NCBI GenBank assembly: GCA_963518955.1
Contig: CAUQKI010000002.1
Coordinates: 120,849-184,848, forward strand
Direction: 5' to 3'
Origin: JABCPE02 sp963518955
Lineage (GTDB): Bacteria; Bacteroidota; Bacteroidia; Flavobacteriales; Weeksellaceae
DNA: 64,000 bases
Shown here: positions 16,615 through 26,102 of the stretch, one piece after another
Numbering within the stretch: position 1 is the first letter of the stretch
Layout: each line of letters opens with the position of its first letter
The notes under the pieces: generated by a model
Seen by the model: only the letters and a program-made list of their open reading frames with translations
What the model was told of the DNA's origin: nothing
The model's database searches: none
Position numbers and translations under genes: made by a program

Positions 16615-17673
16615 ATGAAAAAAACAATCATAACAATCGCTTTACTCGGAGCTTCTATCGCTGGAATTGTCTTCGTTTTAAATAAAAATAAAGAAAAAAG
16701 TGAGCAGGCAACAGCCATCGTAGCAGAAAAAAACGCCAATGTAGCCGTAAGAGCGGACATCGTAGATTTCAGAAGCGTGAATACTCAATACGAAGCCAAC
16801 GGAACTTTCCAAGCAAAGCAGGAAGTCGCTCTTTCTGCTGAAACTCAGGGTCGTGTAATTCGTGTTTTAGTAAACGAAGGAAGCCGTGTGGGCGCTGGGC
16901 AGGTTCTTGCCATCATCAAAGGCGAACAGCAGAATGTAAATGTACAAAATGCACAGGCGGTCTATAACAACGCCCTAGCCGAAGTGAAGCGTTTCGAAAG
17001 CGCTTATGCTACGGGAGGTGTGACCAAGCAGCAGCTTGACCAAGTTCGCCTCCAAGCGCAAACTGCTAAAAACAGCCTTCAAAGCGCACAGCTTAGCGCT
17101 TCTGATGTGAATGTAAGAGCTTCGTTTTCAGGAATTATTAACAAGAAAAATATAGAACCTGGTTCTTTCGTGGCGCCAGGGCAGCCTTTATTTGAAATCG
17201 TAAACATCGGCTCACTTAAATTAGAAGTAAAAGTGGATGAAAAGCACATCGGTTCTGTGAAAGTAGGACAGGCTGTGGAGGTTTCTTCTTCGGTTTATCC
17301 AGATGAAAAATATTCTGGTGTGGTGACCTTCGTTGCTCCAAAAGCTGATGCCAGCCTAAATTTCCCAGTAGAAGTGGAAATTAAAAATAATACCAACAAC
17401 ACCCTAAAAGCGGGAATGTACGGAACGGCATATTTCGGAGAGAAAGAAAACAGCCAAGTTCTGACCGTGCCGAGAACAGCCTTTGTGGGAAGTGTAAGCT
17501 CTAACCAAGTTTATGTCATCAAAAACGGAAAAGCAGAGCTGAAAACTATTTCCTCAGGAAGAAACTTCGGAGATTATATAGAAGTGCTTTCTGGATTATC
17601 AAAAGGCGACCAAGTAGTAACCACTGGACAAGTGAATCTTTCTGACCAAACTCCAGTAGAAATCATCAAATAA
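16615..17673 (+). CDS. RND efflux periplasmic adaptor (membrane fusion protein)
   Basis: The 352-residue protein begins with one hydrophobic anchor (residues 4-22) and shows the adaptor layout: a biotinyl-lipoyl half motif with GRVIRVLVNEGSRVGAGQVLA at about 78-98 in a slightly longer run, a short helical hairpin (about 105-150), the second lipoyl half NVRASFSGIINKKNIEPGSF, and beta-barrel domains with LKAGMYGTAYF. It links the inner-membrane pump to the TolC channel. No lipobox Cys is seen, so the anchor is a membrane helix. It is 11 bases before the permease gene. Confidence 0.92.
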   Translation: MKKTIITIALLGASIAGIVFVLNKNKEKSEQATAIVAEKNANVAVRADIVDFRSVNTQYEANGTFQAKQEVALSAETQGRVIRVLVNEGSRVGAGQVLAIIKGEQQNVNVQNAQAVYNNALAEVKRFESAYATGGVTKQQLDQVRLQAQTAKNSLQSAQLSASDVNVRASFSGIINKKNIEPGSFVAPGQPLFEIVNIGSLKLEVKVDEKHIGSVKVGQAVEVSSSVYPDEKYSGVVTFVAPKADASLNFPVEVEIKNNTNNTLKAGMYGTAYFGEKENSQVLTVPRTAFVGSVSSNQVYVIKNGKAELKTISSGRNFGDYIEVLSGLSKGDQVVTTGQVNLSDQTPVEIIK

Positions 17674-17684
17674 ATTAGAAAATT

Positions 17685-20600
17685 ATGAATTTACCTGAAA
17701 TATCCATAAAGCGTCCGAGCATCATCCTCGTTCTCTTTATTATCCTTACCTTGGGAGGGATTTTCTCTTACAGCCTTCTCGGCTATGAGCTTATCCCAAA
17801 AATGGAGACCAACACCATCACTGTGCAGACAGTTTACCCTGGTGCCTCGCCTTCTGAGGTAGAAAATACCGTGACCAAAAAAATAGAGAATGCGGTATCT
17901 TCTATGGAAAATGTAAAAAAAATAGAAGCTAAATCCTTTGAAAGTTTGTCTCTGGTAGTCATTACCCTAAATACAGGAGCAGATGTAAACTACCTAATGA
18001 CCGATGCCCAAAGGAAAATAAACGCCATCGTCAGCCAGTTGCCAGATGATGCCAAAACACCATCTTTGAATAAATTCTCTCTGGATGATGTACCGATTAT
18101 GAACCTTTCGGTGACTTCCAAAATGTCTGAAAAAGAACTCTACGATCTTTTAGACAAAAAAATCCAGCCTATTTTTTCCCGTGTGAATGGAGTTGCACAG
18201 GTGACCATGGTGGGTGGTCAGGAGAAAGAAATCCAAGTGAACATTCACCCTGAAAAATTAGAAGGTTACGGGCTGTCTATCGCACAGGTTCAGCAGGTTA
18301 TCGCAGCATCCAACTTGGACTTCCCAACAGGAAATGCGAAAACGAGAGAAAAACAGACCATCATCCGTCTAATGGGTAAAATAGGTTCTGTAGAAGAGAT
18401 GAGAAGGTTGCCTATCACTACGCCTTCTGGAATGATGATTCGCCTTGGAGATATCGCAGATATACAGGATGGCGAGAAAGATGTAGAAAAAATCGCGAGA
18501 ATCAACCAAAAAAATACCATCCTCTTACAGGTTACCAAGCAGTCTGATGCCAATGCCGTGGAGGTAAGTGAAGCCATCAAAAACACTATAAAAACCGTAG
18601 AAAAAGACTACGAAAAACAAGGAATAAAATTAGAAATAGCGAATGACACTACAGACTACACACTGAATGCCGCGAATAATGTGATTTTTGACTTGTTCCT
18701 AGCTATCGCTTTGGTAGGATTTATCATGCTATTCTTCCTACATAGTTTGAGAAACGCAGTGATTACGATGGTGGCGATTCCTCTTTCGTTGATTGCTACT
18801 TTCATTGGACTATATTTCATGGGATACACGCTGAACCTAATGTCCTTGCTTGGGCTTTCGCTGGTGGTAGGTATCTTGGTGGATGACGCCATTGTGGTTA
18901 TTGAGAACATTCACCGCCACATGGAAATGGGTAAAAACAAGGTTCGTGCAGCTTATGATGGAGCTTCTGAGATTGGGTTTACCGTTACGGCGATTACTTT
19001 GGTTATTGTGGTGGTATTCCTTCCGATTGCTATGGCTACGGGACTTGTAGCGGATATCTTGGTACAGTTCTGCGTTACGGTAATGATTTCTACAATGCTA
19101 TCCCTATTGGTATCTTTTACTATCGTGCCTTGGCTGTTCTCTAGAGTAGGAAAACTGGAACATATCAACGAAAATACTTTCTTCGGGAAAATAATTTTCG
19201 GTTTTGAAAACATGCTGAACAACTTTACCCAAAGCATTGGTAATTTGCTAAAATGGGCATTGCAATCAGTAAAAACAAAGTTAATAACATTAGGAGTTAC
19301 TTTAGTTCTGTTCTTGGTTTCTACTATTGGTTTGTTCTCAATGGGCTACATCGGAGTGGATTTCTTCCCGAAAAGTGACAAAGGCGAGTTTTTGGTTCAG
19401 TTTGAATTAGAAAAAGATGCCTCTATCGAAAAAACTAACAAACTCACACAGCAGGCGGAGCAGTACATCAGCGCGATTCCTGATGTAGAAAAAATCATCA
19501 CCACAGTAGGAAAGGCAGATGACGGGATGGCTTCCACTTCTGGAACGAAATACAAATCCCAAATCCAAGTTTTCTTGAAAAAAGATGGCAGTGTCAAAGA
19601 AAGTTCGGACATTTATTCAGCTAAACTAAAAAGAGAATTGGAGAAAAAAATCATCGGAGCGAAAATAAAAATCGTTCAGATGGGACTCATCGGAGCAGAG
19701 CAGTCGCCTATTAACCTGACTGTAACAGCAACTGACCTGAAAGATGCCTTGGAATTTGCAAAACAAGCAGCAAAACAACTGGAAAAAATCCCAGGAGCTT
19801 CCGAGGTGAAACTTTCCTCCGAAGATGGTAACCCAGAAATCAATGTAAAAGTGGATAGAGAAAAAATGACTTCTCTTGGACTGAACATTGCTTCTGTAGG
19901 ACAAACGATGCAGATCGCTTTCTCTGGAAACACAGATTCTAAATATCGTGCTGGAGAGTATGAATATGATATCAACATCAGATATGACGAAATCGGAAGA
20001 TCTTCCATCGATGATGTTAAAAACTTGAAATTTGTAAATGCTGCTGGACAAGTAGTTCGTTTGGAGCAGTTTGCAGACATCAGCTATGGTTCTGGACCTT
20101 CACTATTAGAGAGAAGAGACAAAACACCTTCTGTATCTGTCCAAGCAAAAGCTATCGGAAGACCTGCGGGAACTATCGCAGCTGAATGGGAACAGCAGTT
20201 CTCTAAAATTCAGAAAAAAGCTGGTGTAGAATACAGATGGGGAGGAAACATGGAAAACCAGCAGGAAGGTTTCGGTACATTAGGATTCGCTTTATTAGCG
20301 GCTATTGTCCTTATGTATTTGGTAATGGTGGCCCTGTATGACAGCTTTGCTACGCCGTTCATCGTGATTTTCTCTGTTCCGCTTTCGTTCATTGGGGCAT
20401 TACTCCTCATGGCACTGACGAACCAGACGCTGAACATCTTCACCATCTTGGGGATTATCATGCTCATCGGTCTTGTTGCGAAAAATGCCATCATGCTTGT
20501 GGATTTTACAAACAATAGGAAAGCAGTAGGAGACAGCACCTTTGATGCTCTGGTAGCAGCCAACCAAGCTCGTCTTCGTCCTATCCTGATGACCACCATT

Positions 20601-20861
20601 GCCATGGTAGCAGGGATGATACCTATTGCGATAGCATCTGGAGATGGAGCGGATATGAACCGAGGGGTAGCGATAGTAATCATCGGAGGTCTGATGTCCT
20701 CACTATTCCTTACACTGATAGTGATTCCTGTGGTATATTCTATCTTTGACAGCCTCGAAAGAAGGTTTAGCAAAGGAGAAAAAACAGATTACGCCAAAGA
20801 AATGGTCGCAGACTATGAGGCAAATGCCGATTTCAAAGATGAATTTGCTTCAAAACAATAA
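17685..20861 (+). CDS. RND multidrug efflux permease (HAE1/AcrB type)
   Basis: The 1058-residue protein opens with PEISIKRPSIILVLFIILTL and has the usual 12-span RND topology with two large periplasmic loops. The transmembrane-4 proton-relay pair is visible in GILVDDAIVVIENIHRH, and the matching second-half region GLVAKNAIMLVDFTN is present. The pump exports drugs or toxic metabolites using the proton gradient. Length and motifs fit the hydrophobe/amphiphile group, not the heavy-metal group. It is the last gene of the tetR operon and is followed by a hairpin terminator. The natural substrate is unknown. Confidence 0.95.
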   Translation: MNLPEISIKRPSIILVLFIILTLGGIFSYSLLGYELIPKMETNTITVQTVYPGASPSEVENTVTKKIENAVSSMENVKKIEAKSFESLSLVVITLNTGADVNYLMTDAQRKINAIVSQLPDDAKTPSLNKFSLDDVPIMNLSVTSKMSEKELYDLLDKKIQPIFSRVNGVAQVTMVGGQEKEIQVNIHPEKLEGYGLSIAQVQQVIAASNLDFPTGNAKTREKQTIIRLMGKIGSVEEMRRLPITTPSGMMIRLGDIADIQDGEKDVEKIARINQKNTILLQVTKQSDANAVEVSEAIKNTIKTVEKDYEKQGIKLEIANDTTDYTLNAANNVIFDLFLAIALVGFIMLFFLHSLRNAVITMVAIPLSLIATFIGLYFMGYTLNLMSLLGLSLVVGILVDDAIVVIENIHRHMEMGKNKVRAAYDGASEIGFTVTAITLVIVVVFLPIAMATGLVADILVQFCVTVMISTMLSLLVSFTIVPWLFSRVGKLEHINENTFFGKIIFGFENMLNNFTQSIGNLLKWALQSVKTKLITLGVTLVLFLVSTIGLFSMGYIGVDFFPKSDKGEFLVQFELEKDASIEKTNKLTQQAEQYISAIPDVEKIITTVGKADDGMASTSGTKYKSQIQVFLKKDGSVKESSDIYSAKLKRELEKKIIGAKIKIVQMGLIGAEQSPINLTVTATDLKDALEFAKQAAKQLEKIPGASEVKLSSEDGNPEINVKVDREKMTSLGLNIASVGQTMQIAFSGNTDSKYRAGEYEYDINIRYDEIGRSSIDDVKNLKFVNAAGQVVRLEQFADISYGSGPSLLERRDKTPSVSVQAKAIGRPAGTIAAEWEQQFSKIQKKAGVEYRWGGNMENQQEGFGTLGFALLAAIVLMYLVMVALYDSFATPFIVIFSVPLSFIGALLLMALTNQTLNIFTILGIIMLIGLVAKNAIMLVDFTNNRKAVGDSTFDALVAANQARLRPILMTTIAMVAGMIPIAIASGDGADMNRGVAIVIIGGLMSSLFLTLIVIPVVYSIFDSLERRFSKGEKTDYAKEMVADYEANADFKDEFASKQ

Positions 20862-20880
20862 TTAATATTTTTTTCTTTTT

Positions 20881-20912
20881 CCCTTCAAAGTTTAGCTTTG
20901 GAGGGATTTTTA
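20881..20912 (+). terminator. Terminator after the RND operon
   Basis: Ten-base arms CCCTTCAAAG / CTTTGGAGGG (one G-U pair) with a 5-base loop, followed by a T-rich tail, 19 bases past the permease stop. Confidence 0.8.
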
Positions 20913-20966
20913 TTTATATTTTTGAGAAAGATGATTTATTTTTTCTTTTTAACAAAGCAAAAAAAC

Positions 20967-20974
20967 TAAATTTG
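20967..20974 (+). promoter_or_regulatory. -7 box for lptG
   Basis: TAAATTTG fits TAnnTTTG and lies 15 bases before the ATG at 20990. It overlaps the alternative TTG start at 20972, ruling that codon out. No TTG at -33. Confidence 0.5.
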
Positions 20975-20989
20975 CGAATATTTTGTAAT

Positions 20990-22084
20990 ATGAAAATCAT
21001 AGACCGCTATATTATTAAAAAATATTTGGGAACGCTGGGCTTTATGCTGGCGCTGTTATCCATCATTGTGGTAATTATAGATGTACAGTCCAAAGCTCCC
21101 AGAATAGAAGGAAACGGCTTCACCGTGGGATATTTCCTAATTCATTTTTATCCGTTTTGGGTAGTCTATTTGGTGATTACCTTTATGTCTATTTTAGTTT
21201 TCGTTTCCATTATTTTCTTCACTTCACAAATGGCTAACAACACCGAAATCGTAGCCGTTATTAGTAGTGGAGCTAGTTTTCATAGATTTTCGCGCCCGTA
21301 TTTTTATGTAGGAATTTTTCTGATGCTCCTCACCCTTGCTACCAATCATTTTATTCTTCCTTGGGCTAATGGAAAGAAAAACGAACTCATCATTTACACC
21401 TATAATAGCAGTAACAGGAATAAATACATAGACATCACGACCATCTCTGCACAGCTTTCGCAGACGGAATATATTTTTATCAATAGCTACCACCAGCTCA
21501 ACCAAAGAGGCTCTGGCTACAAGTATCAAAAATTTGACAAAAAAGGGAAAATGGTTTATCAGCTCATCGCTACAGATGTGGCTTGGGACAAGAAAGACAA
21601 ACTCTTTCGTCTAAGTAATTATCTGGAAAAAACCATTAATCCTGATGACACGGAAAAACTAAACAGCGGTAACGAAAAGACCCAAAGTTTTGGGCTCTCG
21701 CCAGAGGAATTATTCCCAAATGACCTAGAAGCGGAGAACAAAAACACTCCCGACCTTATAAAATTCATCGAGAGAGAAAAAATAAAAGGCAACAGCAACC
21801 TAAACACTTACCTAAACGAGCTTCACCAGCGTACCTCTATGCCTGTGTCTATCTTCATTTTGTCTATTTTGGCATTGTCGCTTTCTTCACAGAAACGAAG
21901 AGGAGGAATTGGGCAGAATCTGGCTGTGGGTATCTCACTGGCTTTCACATTCATTTTCTCTTTTGAGGTGCTAAAAGTTCTTTCTTCTAACCAAAGCCTT
22001 CCGCCGCTCCTTGCTATGTGGATTCCCAACATCATTTTCGGAGCTGTGGCCATACATTTGTATAGAAAAAGAGCAAATGAGTAA
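20990..22084 (+). CDS. lptG: LptF/LptG family permease (LPS export)
   Basis: The 364-residue protein begins MKIIDRYIIKKYLGTLGFML, typical of YjgP/YjgQ proteins. It has three N-terminal spans (about 14-31, 50-75, 95-115), a periplasmic jellyroll region, and three C-terminal spans near 275-360. With the ABC ATPase LptB it extracts lipopolysaccharide from the inner membrane. Bacteroidetes often encode the two permeases apart; which of LptF or LptG this is cannot be settled here. The frame extends to a TTG at 20972, but the promoter box covers it. It abuts birA tail to tail with no gap. Confidence 0.88.
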   Translation: MKIIDRYIIKKYLGTLGFMLALLSIIVVIIDVQSKAPRIEGNGFTVGYFLIHFYPFWVVYLVITFMSILVFVSIIFFTSQMANNTEIVAVISSGASFHRFSRPYFYVGIFLMLLTLATNHFILPWANGKKNELIIYTYNSSNRNKYIDITTISAQLSQTEYIFINSYHQLNQRGSGYKYQKFDKKGKMVYQLIATDVAWDKKDKLFRLSNYLEKTINPDDTEKLNSGNEKTQSFGLSPEELFPNDLEAENKNTPDLIKFIEREKIKGNSNLNTYLNELHQRTSMPVSIFILSILALSLSSQKRRGGIGQNLAVGISLAFTFIFSFEVLKVLSSNQSLPPLLAMWIPNIIFGAVAIHLYRKRANE

Positions 22085-22804
22085 TCAGTACAGGAGTTTT
22101 ATTTCTTTATGATAAAACCTTTTCAGACCTTCATTTTCGAGGTCTATCCATAGATAACCTTGTTCATCTACTTTTTTTATTATGCCATTTTGTCTTATTT
22201 TATCCATTTCAAAAACAGAGACTTCATCTTTTTTAAATAAAAAATGATGATATTGGTCTAATATTTCTTCCGAAGAAACAGGCTCAAAAACTTTTTCTAA
22301 AAAAAATGCGTGCATTTCTTTTGTCCAGTTTTCTAAATCAAATTCCTCTTTCGTTTGGGTAATAATAGAGCCTGCTTTAGGAAGATTTTGAAAATTTCGC
22401 TGCAAAAGATTGAGTCCTATACCGACTATAAAATATACATTATTCCCAATCTTCTTTTTCTCAATGAGCATTCCTGACACTTTTTTGTGATGGATGATGA
22501 TATCATTAGGCCACTTGACTTCTACTTTTGTTTCTGTCTTTTTGGCAATAAAATCGCGTAAAATGTTTGCGGTATGGAAATTGAATAAGTTATCCGACTG
22601 CGAAACTTCATTTTGCAGCAAAGCCATAGAAAAAGCCAAATTTTGGTTCGGTGCCGTATCCCAAGTGTTACCATACTGCCCTCTTCCTTTAGTTTGGTCA
22701 AAGGTGTAGAGTGTCAGTTCCCTGATGCCATCATGGCTTTTTAGCAAGTTGATAATCTCATCATTAGTAGATGAGCACTGCTGAATATAAAATAATGTAT
22801 CCAC
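22085..22804 (-). CDS. birA: Biotin-[acetyl-CoA-carboxylase] ligase
   Basis: The 239-residue protein is the catalytic-domain-only form of BirA. It has TFDQTKGRGQYGNTWDTAPN (the biotinyl-AMP GRGRxGR-like loop), KWPNDIIIHHKKVSGMLIE and FIVGIGLNLLQR. It activates biotin and attaches it to the carboxylase carrier protein. There is no N-terminal DNA-binding domain, so it is not a repressor. It converges on lptG with zero bases between stop codons; I see no terminator at that junction. Confidence 0.93.
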   Translation of the reverse strand: MDTLFYIQQCSSTNDEIINLLKSHDGIRELTLYTFDQTKGRGQYGNTWDTAPNQNLAFSMALLQNEVSQSDNLFNFHTANILRDFIAKKTETKVEVKWPNDIIIHHKKVSGMLIEKKKIGNNVYFIVGIGLNLLQRNFQNLPKAGSIITQTKEEFDLENWTKEMHAFFLEKVFEPVSSEEILDQYHHFLFKKDEVSVFEMDKIRQNGIIKKVDEQGYLWIDLENEGLKRFYHKEIKLLY

Positions 22805-22842
22805 TTCATAAATTTATGACGGATAAATATAAAAATATTTCT

Positions 22843-22871
22843 TTGATTTAAAGTAAAAAAGAATAAATTTG
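22843..22871 (+). promoter_or_regulatory. Promoter of rsfS-ftsH
   Basis: TTG (22843-22845) and TAAATTTG (22864-22871), spacing 18: a full consensus match, ending 23 bases before the rsfS ATG. Confidence 0.75.
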
Positions 22872-22894
22872 CAACTAATACAATATATATCTAA

Positions 22895-23275
22895 ATGAGT
22901 ATAAAATCAGAAAAACAACTTCTAATAAACACCATCATAGACAGTATCCAAGACACCAAGGGTGAGGATATTAGAATTTTGGATCTTACCAACATAGAAA
23001 ATGCCGCTGCAGACTATTTCATCATCTGTAGCGCAAATTCAAACACACAGGTAAATGCTATCGCAGGAAATATCGAGAGAAGAGTAAGAAACGAGCTCAA
23101 AGAGCGCCCATGGCATACCGAGGGTGAAGAAAATGCACTTTGGGTTTTAGTGGATTACATCTCTGTGGTGGTGCATGTTTTCCAGAAACATATCCGCGAA
23201 TACTATGACATAGAAGACCTTTGGAGTGATGCCAAAGTCACTGTGATAGAAAATCAAGACAATTTATTTAACTAA
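22895..23275 (+). CDS. rsfS: Ribosome silencing factor RsfS
   Basis: The 126-residue protein is RsfS (Iojap/YbeB), which binds L14 and blocks joining of ribosomal subunits in starved cells. Typical motifs are LTNIENAAADYFIICSANSNTQ, WHTEG, WVLVDYISVVVHVFQKHIREYYDIEDLW (cut here for brevity into its parts WVLVDY, VVVHVF, REYYDIEDLW). Length is normal. It is 13 bases upstream of ftsH; rsfS-ftsH pairing is common in Flavobacteriia. Confidence 0.94.
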   Translation: MSIKSEKQLLINTIIDSIQDTKGEDIRILDLTNIENAAADYFIICSANSNTQVNAIAGNIERRVRNELKERPWHTEGEENALWVLVDYISVVVHVFQKHIREYYDIEDLWSDAKVTVIENQDNLFN

Positions 23276-23288
23276 GAAAAATATATGT

Positions 23289-25295
23289 ATGAACAAAGGA
23301 TTTAATTGGTTCTATGTAGTCATTCTCATTGCATTGGGAATGCTCTTTTATCCGATGCTTAGCTCATCTTCTACGGTCAAATCGATAGATGAGGATACAT
23401 TTTTCGGCCTAATGCAGCAAGGAAAAATAAAAGAGATAAAAGTATACCGAGACACACACAAAGCTGATATATTTTTAACTTCAGAGGCAAGAAAAAAAAC
23501 TGAAGAACAAAAAGATATAATGCTTCCTTTTTCACAAGGAGCAAATCCTGATTTGGAATTATCCTATGGAGATTTAAAATACCTTCAGGAAAGATTTCAT
23601 GAAATAAAAAAGACCAACCCTGAGATAAAATCGGTAATCAATTTTGGAGATTCTGGTTCTGCTATGAAGAGTACATTTATCTCCATGGCTATGTGGATTG
23701 GTTTTTCTGCCCTACTCTACTACTTCATTTTCAGAAGAATGGGTGGTGGTGGAGGTGGAAACGCCAGCAGTATGTTTAATATTGGGCGTTCCAAAGCCAA
23801 ACTAATCAATGAAAAAGATGCAGTTGTCACTTTTAAAGATGTAGCAGGTCTGGAAGGAGCAAAAGAAGAGGTTCAAGAAGTGGTAGACTTTCTCAGAAAT
23901 GCTGAAAAATACACTAAATTAGGTGGTAAAATCCCTAAAGGAGTGCTGCTGGTAGGCCCTCCAGGAACAGGGAAAACCCTTCTAGCAAAAGCCGTGGCAG
24001 GAGAAGCAAAAGTGCCTTTCTTCTCACTTTCAGGGTCTGATTTTGTGGAAATGTTCGTAGGTGTGGGAGCGTCTCGTGTGCGTGACCTATTTGCCCAAGC
24101 AAAGGCAAAATCTCCTGCAATTATATTTATCGATGAGATAGATGCTATCGGTAGAGCCAGAAGTAAAAGCAATTTCAGTGGAGCTAATGACGAGAGAGAA
24201 AACACCCTTAACCAGCTGCTTACAGAGATGGATGGTTTCGGAACGGATACCAATGTAATCGTGATGGCGGCTACCAACCGTGCTGATATCTTGGATAAGG
24301 CTCTTCTTAGAGCAGGAAGATTTGACAGAGAAATTTATGTAGACCTTCCTGAACTCCACGAAAGAAAAGAAATTTTTGAAGTTCATCTGAAGAAAATCAA
24401 ACTTGATGATTCTGTAGATAAAGAATTTTTAGCAAAACAGACTCCTGGGTTTAGCGGTGCAGACATTGCGAATGTATGTAATGAGGCAGCCCTTATTGCA
24501 GCAAGAAACAGTCATGAAAGCGTTACTAAACAAGATTTCCTAGATGCTGTGGATAGAATCATCGGTGGTTTGGAAAAGAAAAGTTTGGCAATAAAACCTT
24601 CTGAAAAAAGAAGAGTTGCCATCCACGAAGCAGGGCACGCAACAATATCTTGGCTTACAGAACACGCCAATCCACTACTAAAAGTGACCATCGTTCCTAG
24701 AGGGCGTTCACTGGGTGCGGCTTGGTATCTTCCTGAGGAAAGACAGCTGACCACTACAGAACAACTATTGGATGAAATGTGTGCTACGCTAGGAGGGCGT
24801 GCTGCTGAGCAGGTGGTATATAATAATATCTCTACTGGAGCGCTTTCTGACTTGGAAAAAGTAACCAAAAGAGCCCAAGCTATGGTTACCATATATGGTC
24901 TAAATGACAAAATAGGAAATATTTCTTACTATGACAGTTCTGGACAGTCTGAGTATAACTTTGGGAAACCATATTCAGAGCATACAGCGAAGACCATAGA
25001 TGAAGAAATATCCAAAATCGTTGAAAATCAATACCAAAGAGCCATCAGAATTTTAACTAAAAACAAAGAAAAGTTAGAGGCTCTAGCGGATAAACTTATT
25101 GAAAAAGAAGTGATTTTCAAGGAAGACTTGGAAAAAATCTTTGGAAAGAGAGCATGGGAACCAGAAGTTGCTGTAACTTCTAAAAAAGAGGAACAAAATC
25201 CTACTCCAGCAGAAAACCCAGCTCCCGTGATTGATAACACTCCAGAGGAAGAAAAACCTTCCGAAAATGATGAATTAAAATATTCTCAATCATAA
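23289..25295 (+). CDS. ftsH: ATP-dependent zinc metalloprotease FtsH
   Basis: The 668-residue membrane protease has two transmembrane segments (about 8-25 and 128-148) around a small periplasmic domain. Next come a glycine-rich linker and the AAA+ module, with Walker A GPPGTGKT (223-230), Walker B IIFIDEIDA and the second-region ATNRAD. The zinc protease domain has HEAGH at 446-450. It degrades misfolded membrane proteins and short-lived regulators such as LpxC in other bacteria. The C-terminal tail is acidic and proline-rich. It is cotranscribed with rsfS and ends at a strong terminator. Confidence 0.97.
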   Translation: MNKGFNWFYVVILIALGMLFYPMLSSSSTVKSIDEDTFFGLMQQGKIKEIKVYRDTHKADIFLTSEARKKTEEQKDIMLPFSQGANPDLELSYGDLKYLQERFHEIKKTNPEIKSVINFGDSGSAMKSTFISMAMWIGFSALLYYFIFRRMGGGGGGNASSMFNIGRSKAKLINEKDAVVTFKDVAGLEGAKEEVQEVVDFLRNAEKYTKLGGKIPKGVLLVGPPGTGKTLLAKAVAGEAKVPFFSLSGSDFVEMFVGVGASRVRDLFAQAKAKSPAIIFIDEIDAIGRARSKSNFSGANDERENTLNQLLTEMDGFGTDTNVIVMAATNRADILDKALLRAGRFDREIYVDLPELHERKEIFEVHLKKIKLDDSVDKEFLAKQTPGFSGADIANVCNEAALIAARNSHESVTKQDFLDAVDRIIGGLEKKSLAIKPSEKRRVAIHEAGHATISWLTEHANPLLKVTIVPRGRSLGAAWYLPEERQLTTTEQLLDEMCATLGGRAAEQVVYNNISTGALSDLEKVTKRAQAMVTIYGLNDKIGNISYYDSSGQSEYNFGKPYSEHTAKTIDEEISKIVENQYQRAIRILTKNKEKLEALADKLIEKEVIFKEDLEKIFGKRAWEPEVAVTSKKEEQNPTPAENPAPVIDNTPEEEKPSENDELKYSQS

Positions 25296-25302
25296 TTTAA
25301 TC

Positions 25303-25335
25303 AAACCTCTCTATAAAATTAGAGAGGTTTTTTAT
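25303..25335 (+). terminator. Terminator after ftsH
   Basis: Ten-base arms AAACCTCTCT / AGAGAGGTTT (25303-25312, 25321-25330) followed by a T-run. The remaining bases up to 25498 are AT-rich and hold no ORF that I would support. Confidence 0.85.
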
Positions 25336-25498
25336 TTACAAAAAAACAAGATTTATACTTTTTTACAAAATTCTTCGTTATTTGATTCAAATAATATCAA
25401 TTTTATTCATCATTTCTTATATAAAATCTGTTTATTTTTTGATTTATTCAAAATTATTATTAACTTCGTAACCTAGTAGGATAATTTTTGTATTGTAA

Positions 25499-26083
25499 TT
25501 GAGCTTTTTTAAAAACTTATTCGGTAAAATCTTCGGTGGCGAAGAAAAAAATAAATCTCCTCAAGGTCTCCTTGATTATGGAGATACTCTTAAACATGTC
25601 GATGTTGATTATAAATTCGCTCAGTTATTCACTCTCTCAGGAGGTGTTTTTAACTACTGCGGAAATGAAGCTGAAGCTCTTCCTATCCTTCATAAAATCA
25701 TCGATTCTGAAAATATCACCTCTGTTTTCTGCTGTGATGAGGATTTACAGAAATTCTTAGACGCTACAAAAACTTCTTATACAAAATGTCTGGATAAACG
25801 AAATGATGCTGCATTTATCACTTGTGAATATTTGATTGCGTTTGATGCAAAAATCGTGCTTTCATGTGATAATATACTGCATTTTAGTAATCAGATGCTT
25901 CCCGAAAAAATCATCATCATGGCCAATGTTTCACAGATAGTGGAAGACCTCAGCGAGGCCATGTCAAGAATAAAACGGAAAAGCCACATTAAAAAAATAA
26001 CATCAATAAGTGGAGGAAAATCAAATTTAGACAATCCAAACAAGAAATATCCAAAACTTTTCTTACTTTTGCTCGAAGATTAA
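25499..26083 (+). CDS. LUD domain protein
   Basis: The 194-residue soluble protein resembles the LUD (LutC/YkgG) domain proteins encoded next to cdsA in Flavobacteriia. It has an N-terminal amphipathic stretch MSFFKNLFGKIFGG, a mid-region YLIAFDAKIVLSCDNI, then LPEKIIIMANVSQIVEDLSEAM and a basic tail. LutC takes part in lactate oxidation, but this chromosomal position beside phospholipid genes gives no support for that, and the role is unknown. The only sensible start is a TTG at 25499; no in-frame ATG exists near the N-terminus. The family call rests on synteny and overall pattern. Confidence 0.6.
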   Translation: MSFFKNLFGKIFGGEEKNKSPQGLLDYGDTLKHVDVDYKFAQLFTLSGGVFNYCGNEAEALPILHKIIDSENITSVFCCDEDLQKFLDATKTSYTKCLDKRNDAAFITCEYLIAFDAKIVLSCDNILHFSNQMLPEKIIIMANVSQIVEDLSEAMSRIKRKSHIKKITSISGGKSNLDNPNKKYPKLFLLLLED

Positions 26084-26102
26084 TTTTTTTAAATTTCTAA
26101 TT